Assembly: GCA_018343915.1 (NCBI GenBank)
Contig: JABRWF010000001.1
Location: 2,852,001-2,916,000 of the forward strand
DNA length: 64,000 nucleotides
Reading direction: 5' to 3'
Origin: Agroathelia rolfsii
Lineage: Eukaryota > Basidiomycota > Agaricomycetes > Amylocorticiales > Amylocorticiaceae
Positions 58,699 through 64,000 of this stretch are shown piece after piece; positions within the stretch are counted from its first letter, which is position 1; each line of letters begins with the position of its first letter. The notes beneath the pieces were generated by a model. That model was not told the DNA's origin and ran no database searches. It was given only the letters and a program-made list of their open reading frames with translations. The position numbers and the translations under genes were made by a program.

Positions 58699-61239
58699 TC
58701 ACTTTGAAATCACTTGTCTTATTCCATCCAGTAATGCCCAAACACCCCAAGCACCTGCCAAGGATAATAATATTAGAACACCTCGATCAGCTTTGACATC
58801 TCACAGCCAACCATACCTGGATCTGGTATATCAGATTCACTAAGTCCACTCTGCTCGACATATGCAGCTCTACCGGCCTTTGCCTCTAATTTCCGGGTCG
58901 CTTCAGTAGCATTTTTGGCCTGATCTACCGCTAAACCGAAATCGTTCGGAGAGGCTTTAAAGGCCATCACGAAAGCATCCAAAGGATCTACAAGGGTTCT
59001 TGAAGGTGGCCGCGCGCGAGTATATTGATACAGTGCCTGCAAAGCATAATTGGCTGCTGCTGCCCACACTGGAGGACTGGTTACGGCATGTTGACCATTT
59101 TCTTGTGCATAGGTGCGTAATGCAGAAACGAGGCCATTAAAATAGATGGAATACAAGGCACCGGAGGTCCCACCCATGACTTCCTCGACCTATGTCAGGA
59201 CAGCGCATCAAATTACTTTACGATGTACTTCGGGCTCGGGCTGCGATACTGACCTCCGTGGCGATAGAAAGTATTGATACAATGATGTCCTTACCATCTA
59301 TCCTCCCAGACGATAATGCAGTAAGGATGGCTATACAATATTTCATTATTTTCGTGGATTCCGGTACTCGGATCGAAAACAATCTCCCATACCTTCCGCC
59401 CCTGCACGTAAAGTCAGACCAGCATCACCATCACCCGCTATGGTATCACATTTTGTTATGTACGGCTCCGCAGCAATGACGCTTCGACAAGCTGCTGTAA
59501 TGACAGCTACCACTAATTCGGGGTCGCTTGCTTTTGAATATTGAGCTTTAGCGACAATATAGACGAATACAGGATCCATACCAAGTAAAACGGTCTCCGG
59601 AGCGCTTGTTTCAATATTCCCTTGATTTTTGGTTTGCGAGCGAGAAGTTGAGGGACTATCAGCAGAGCCTAATGATTCCTTCTCAGTGCCAAATCGCCAT
59701 TTCGAGCCTGGATCTTTTTCTTCGAGCAATTCAAGGATTTCAATTGACGATAAACCCGACGCTGAGTCTTTCCTTGGGAGTACAAGTAGAGTGAGAGAGA
59801 ATCCGGGCATGTTAAGAGATGTCTGAATTATAATAAATTATTTCCTTGTCACGATTCATTCCCAGATCCAGTCCTACATACCATGAATGTGCCAACCAGT
59901 GTTTTGTTGACAGAAAGTCTACTCTTCTGCTCTAGCCATAGGAGGGCGTCATTTGCGACACTCCCAAGCTCCAATTCGCTTAGGCCGCCGAGATTGTTAA
60001 CAAGGAGTACAACCTTATCATGTCCATCCTCTTTGAGAGACAGATACGATCTCTCAGGATCGTCTGTTGCCGTAAGCATAGTCATCATTTTGTCAATGAC
60101 CTCAAGCGATGATGGAATAGGGCGGATCCGAGCGAAGCCGGGTTCATTATGGATTCCTATTCAAACGTAAGAAGAGGGAATAGACGATGACGGAAATAGG
60201 TCTGCACCCATTCCGATTTCCATTTCATCGGGTGCGAGATGAGTCTCGGAAATATCCGTTCCAGGAAGCTGAAAAAATCGTTGAACATAGATTGAAATCG
60301 TTCAGAACCATGGTCTCAGAAATTATCACGCACATGACAGTGTCCGAGTCCAACGGCTACCGTGCCTACGTTTTCGGCAATATATTTGGCCGTGGCTTCA
60401 ACCTGATCGATATTCGCACCTCGGCTCGCAAGAGCACCAGCAATTTTATATACGAGGACCGTTCCAGCTAGGCCCCGACGACCTACAATTGCTGACTGGG
60501 ATCGGGGCACAGAGCAGTCGTCACCGACAATCAAGAATCTCACAGGAGCCGAAGAGGACGAGATGGACGAAGCGGCGTGTTTTTCCTTGACAAGACCAAA
60601 GTGTAATACTAACAGGTCAATCGTCAGATCTCTTTAAATATCTGATGTCAGATAGTCATCGCTGGCGTACCGTCGCCGGTATAATTCTTGACAATTATCA
60701 GTGTCCTGGAACACGAAGTGAAGTCAACTGTAATTCTTGACTACTAGGAATGAAAATAGTTACCCTGCAGAATTGGTCACTAGCTCAATTCCTCTGCTGA
60801 TCTGTCGTACGTTTGGAGAAGCAAATACATTGCCTAGATGACAACGATGATCTCAAATGAGACTAGTTCATAGGTTGCTCATGCGCTCATAGTACCTGTG
60901 ACAGCAGCAGTTAATATTCCAGGAGTCACCCAACCCGAATGAGCAGGTTCATGGCCTGCACCGCCGCCCGACACTAGGGCAACCTTGGAAGGATCTTGAT
61001 TCTTTAGATAGACAACTGAATTGGAATCAAGGACTCAGAGGTTTCGCATGGTGAGCCAAGACAGATTAAAGACCTCTAGATTCCTTGTCCAGCAGAATTT
61101 TATCATCTACGCGTACGAGACCACTTAGAGAGTCCAAAACGAGCTTGCTAGGGTCATTGACAATGTGCTTATCTAGGTAAATATTAAGAGCATGTTTAAC
61201 TTGAAGTATCAGCTTGAGCAGTTAGCTATACGAACCCAT
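58699..61239 (-). CDS. DAK1: Dihydroxyacetone kinase (DhaK-DhaL fusion)
   Basis: Dak phosphorylates dihydroxyacetone with ATP and so detoxifies or assimilates it. The N-terminal DhaK domain (MDKHIVNDPSKLVLDSLSGL, SGGGAGHEPAHSGWVTPG, NYTGDVLHFGLVKEKHAA, RGLAGTVLVYKIAGALASRG, and GLGHCH with the His that binds substrate covalently) is followed by the DhaL nucleotide domain (CDTIAGDGDAGLTLRAGA, ALSSGRIDGKDIIVSILSI, VEEVMGGTSGALYSIYFNGL, WGVWALLDGIRQVISK). Length is about 590 residues. The first coding exon is only four bases, ATGG at 61236-61239, with a 63-base intron (61173-61235). No other in-frame ATG joins in phase. The gene is divergent from DPM3. Confidence 0.92.
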
Positions 61240-61507
61240 ATGCACAGTTTACGTTAGGGATAATGCTATGTGATAATATGGTGACTGTCCTCTACCAAGA
61301 GAGAGTTGAAGCTCAGGCAGGTGGATGCCAGTCCTCTATCGTCATAAGTCATTTGACTCCGAAACATCCACGTCGCCGGAAGCACTCATCGCGAGCTACA
61401 CAACTGTCTTCTCTGGTCCCAACCTATCACACTCTTCACGAGTTCTTCCTAAACCACTCCTTAGTTTTTCTCTCCTATCAAATAATATCCTTTTGAAAAC
61501 CCAAGTC

Positions 61508-61972
61508 ATGTCGCGTGCAACACGGGTTGCTGGATTCGCTGCTTTCGCATCAGCACTCTATTTGCTTCTCTTATTCTCCGTCCTCCCTGTGCCTTTCCTA
61601 GACGCTACTGTAGTTGAACAGATCCTTCCTGTTGTACGCTGTCACCTTGTTTCTCATAGCTACTCTGTACCTGACATGATCTCATTCCTTTAGATGCCCT
61701 GGTGGCTGCTAGTCTCTTTTGGCTCATACTCGCTGTACTCCCTTGGCTGGGGTCTATTCACATTCCGTGATTGTCCAGATGCATATACTGAGTTACTAAG
61801 TGTACGTCCAATATTACATGAATCACATCAATAATCATTTATTATATTATCCCTCCATATTCGCCCGTGGCTCTCCTTTAAACGCTGCATAATTGCAAAA
61901 TGTCTTACTTTTACGCAGGAAATAACACAAGCCAAAAACGAGCTACGTTCCAAGGGTATTTCTGTAGATTAA
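61508..61972 (+). CDS. DPM3: Dolichol-phosphate mannosyltransferase subunit 3
   Basis: Dpm3 anchors and stabilises the catalytic subunit Dpm1 in the ER membrane for synthesis of dolichol-phosphate mannose. Three exons (61508-61633, 61694-61801, 61919-61972) give 95 residues, the usual size. Two hydrophobic helices (AAFASALYLLLLFSVLPVPF; MPWWLLVSFGSYSLYSLGWG) are followed by the conserved LFTFRDCPDAYTELLSEITQ and KNELRSKGISVD. The sequence upstream of the ATG remains open but is poorly conserved leader. It shares a 268-base divergent promoter with DAK. Confidence 0.92.
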
Positions 61973-62089
61973 ATTGTTGTATCGATCATGTCTCGTACAA
62001 CAGGGGAGAGGGAGAGCGTTGTCATTGTAGCCAGGAAATCTCGATAAAAATGATAAAATAGACCTATTGGCCTGATTATTTGAAATAAT

Positions 62090-62975
62090 TTAGCCTGGAA
62101 GACCAAGGCTTGCCCTCTGGAAGAAGATGAGAATATGGTTTGCATGTCTTATATATATGAATGCGAATAGGCCACATACCACTTGCAATACATTTGCACG
62201 GTCCTGAGGAGGGAGCTGTCGTATTTCGTCTGGCGTCATAGAAATGACACGCAGGATCATTGCCTAAGCAAGAGGTCTCTCAGAAATGTTGTGGTTGATT
62301 ACAATTACGATTGCATACGCACCTTTTGATCGTCAGGCAGAGCTGCAAGCGCGTCAGGTAGCTGGTTCATGGCAGCCGGGGCACGGGGTGGTTGTGGCCC
62401 TGATGGGTATGGATTGGATCCCGGCTGAGTAGGTGGCTGTCTAGGATACCCATTGGCGAATGAGGGCTGCTGCGGGGCAATTGGTGGTGGGTGTTGGCTA
62501 GGAGATCCTATCCTGTTGGGTCCGGCCAAGTGAGGCGGTACGGACGATGCTATGATGGGTGCTTGTGGATTAGCAGGCGAAGTTGCCGCATGTCGTGCGA
62601 GTGTTTGCTATTCGTGCATGTTAATCACAAAGATGGATAGAGTGCCTGAGAGGAAATGTTTCGCACATGAAGAACTTCAACGTTCACAGCGTTGACTTTG
62701 ACCATGAGCGTAATGAGCGCATACGCAATTTGAGGCTAATGTGTCAGTTATGGGTAATAAGTCAGATATTTCCGCTATGTCCCATGTGCGAAGATAATGG
62801 TATCCAACCTGTACGTTCAATATAGCCCTTGCTTGCTCCGGAGTGGTCTTCTACTAGCAATGATATGAGAACATCATCAAATCGCGCAGTAGTATTGCTC
62901 CAACCAGCCAAGGCGCACTTTTAGTTGGACTAGCAGCTGCAAAAGCTCCTCTTCGGGTAAGGTGGGCGCAGACAT
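62090..62975 (-). CDS. CstF-64-type hinge and C-terminal domain protein without an RRM
   Basis: The protein starts MSAPTLPEEELLQLLVQLK. Splicing to the second AG of TAGTAG gives KTTPEQARAILNVQPQIAYA then LITLMVKVNAVNVEVLHQTL, the CSTF2 hinge that binds CstF-77 or symplekin. A proline/glutamine-rich linker (QPSFANGYPRQPPTQPGSNP) leads to the C-terminal three-helix domain (LPDALAALPDDQKAMILRVI, then TPDEIRQLPPQDRANVLQVR, ending ASLGLPG). CstF-64/Rna15 normally has an RRM in front, and it is absent here. The gene is only about 0.9 kb with a clean start. It may be a Pti1-like or stand-alone factor in pre-mRNA 3' end formation. Confidence 0.85.
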
Positions 62976-63267
62976 GGCTAGTCAGTCAGAGTAAACGTGT
63001 TCCAAAAGCCGGTGCAAGATGATGGTCAATAAATCAGTTTTTGTCATTCGAGCTGCAAGGCAACGGTCGGACTAGTTGTCGAAATGACAACATGACTTCA
63101 TCTTCAATATAATATTCGCTATATGGTGCGTTCATGTCTTACTGTTCGTACTTGCAGTATATTTATCATTGGACAGATCATTATTTAAGCCAATCAACTA
63201 ATTTACAGATGAGACCTCCTGGACATAGAACTAAATTGCCGCAGATCCAAGGAGGCGAAAAAGCTTC

Positions 63268-63990
63268 TTACGCAGACACCAGTTCAGCCAGTTTGCCCTG
63301 GCGCTCGAGAGCGGTGACAACGTCATTACCTATTTTGATAGGGGAAGGGTTATCAGTGAAACTATATAAAAATAGTGCACTGGTTTTTGATATATTCCCA
63401 CTAACCTCCAATGTGCTTTTGCCCTATGTGTAATCAAGGTGTTAGGATATTACACGATATCATAAGGTAAAGGAAGCTGACCAATGAAAATATTAGGAAC
63501 GCTCCGTATACCTGTCTTGGACATGAGATAGTCCTGTATTTCTTGTTCCTCGGGGAGTTCGTCAATCCTAATTAGCACTATAAGCATCTCAAATACAGTA
63601 TCATCGAACGAAGGCAACGTACTCAAGTACTTTGACCTGAGCATTGGGGTACTTGGTTGCAAATAGTTTCTTGCTGCTCTCGCTGAACGGGCACCAGCTC
63701 TAATTCGAAGAAATTAATTGATTATCCTGATATTAGAGAAGATCAGCCATACCTTGGAGAAGATAGTGATATGGTTATCTGCAATCGCAGACTAGTAATA
63801 TCTATTAGTCCTTTTGGAACACAAGAAGTCAGGAAATGGGTAATGCACGACGTACTTCAACGGTATCTTTGACAGTCATGTTTGCTTGTATCGTACTAGA
63901 GGATGAGGTAGACGTAGAGAAGAATGCGCCGGTAGATCGTGAGGATGTTATAAACAGCGAAGCAGTAGCGTTATAAAGGCGAGAGAGCAT
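63268..63990 (-). CDS. Mitochondrial-type glutaredoxin with CPFS active site
   Basis: The N-terminus (MLSRLYNATASLFITSSRST ... STSSSSTIQANM) is basic and serine-rich with few acidic residues, as for a mitochondrial presequence, and lies before the conserved internal MTVKDTVE. The thioredoxin fold follows: HITIFSKSWCPFSESSKKLF, VKVLELDELPEEQEIQDYL, GIRSVPNIFIGQKHIGGND and ALERQGKLAELVSA. The TVP-like cis-Pro (SVP) and the GG glutathione site are present. The active site reads CPFS instead of the usual CPYC, so it lacks the second thiol. Four to five short introns, one exon of 18 bases. The window ends 10 bases upstream of the start codon. Confidence 0.9.
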
Positions 63991-64000
63991 CGTAGATCAT

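Overview
This window is nuclear DNA of a filamentous basidiomycete, most likely an Agaricomycete. The genes are packed on both strands, split by many introns of about 50-65 bases, and carry CTRAY-type branch points. The content is mostly conserved eukaryotic housekeeping genes: cytosolic ribosome, Sec61 translocon, spliceosome, TFIIIC, DRG GTPase and HOG-type MAPKKK. I saw no transposon, virus, CRISPR array or bacterial-type island. The species cannot be fixed from the sequence alone.

Layout. 0.5-18.5 kb: RPS18, a tRNA-Leu(CAG), a 1,370-residue PPR protein, a beta-carbonic anhydrase, SEC61, PRP19 (minus), SGT2, a tRNA-Leu(AAG) and an SSK2-type MAPKKK. 18.9-24.1 kb (minus): an intact multi-spanning membrane protein of unknown function and, beside it, a decayed tandem paralogue. 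24.8-39.1 kb (all minus): the TFIIIC B-block-binding subunit (TFC3), an Ups2/PRELI lipid-transfer protein, a PhnP-like metallo-beta-lactamase, the GTPase DRG1/RBG1 and peptidyl-tRNA hydrolase 2. 39.4-48.9 kb (plus): HAS1 helicase, a POM33/TMEM33 protein, a CBS-PB1 protein and UTP13. 49-64 kb: aminodeoxychorismate lyase (minus), an NBR1-type autophagy receptor (plus), DSK2 ubiquilin (minus), a C2-like membrane protein (minus), dihydroxyacetone kinase (minus), DPM3 (plus), a CstF-64 hinge protein lacking an RRM (minus) and a glutaredoxin with a CPFS active site (minus).

There are no operons. Several pairs are divergent and share short promoters (PRP19/SGT2, PTH2/HAS1, DAK/DPM3). Recurrent themes are ribosome biogenesis and translation (RPS18, UTP13, HAS1, DRG1, PTH2, TFC3, two tRNAs) and ER or proteostasis functions (SEC61, SGT2, DSK2, NBR1, DPM3, POM33).

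The most striking observation is in DRG1. Its reading frame closes to exactly 366 codons plus stop only if a single-nucleotide exon (position 35658) lies between two normal-sized introns of 59 and 60 bases. The same gene also has exons of 6, 14, 14, 15 and 16 bases, and its neighbour PTH2 has another 6-base exon that restores a conserved motif. A second unusual signal is a tRNA-like B box plus a T5 terminator inside the enlarged first intron of TFC3, the gene for the subunit that binds B boxes.
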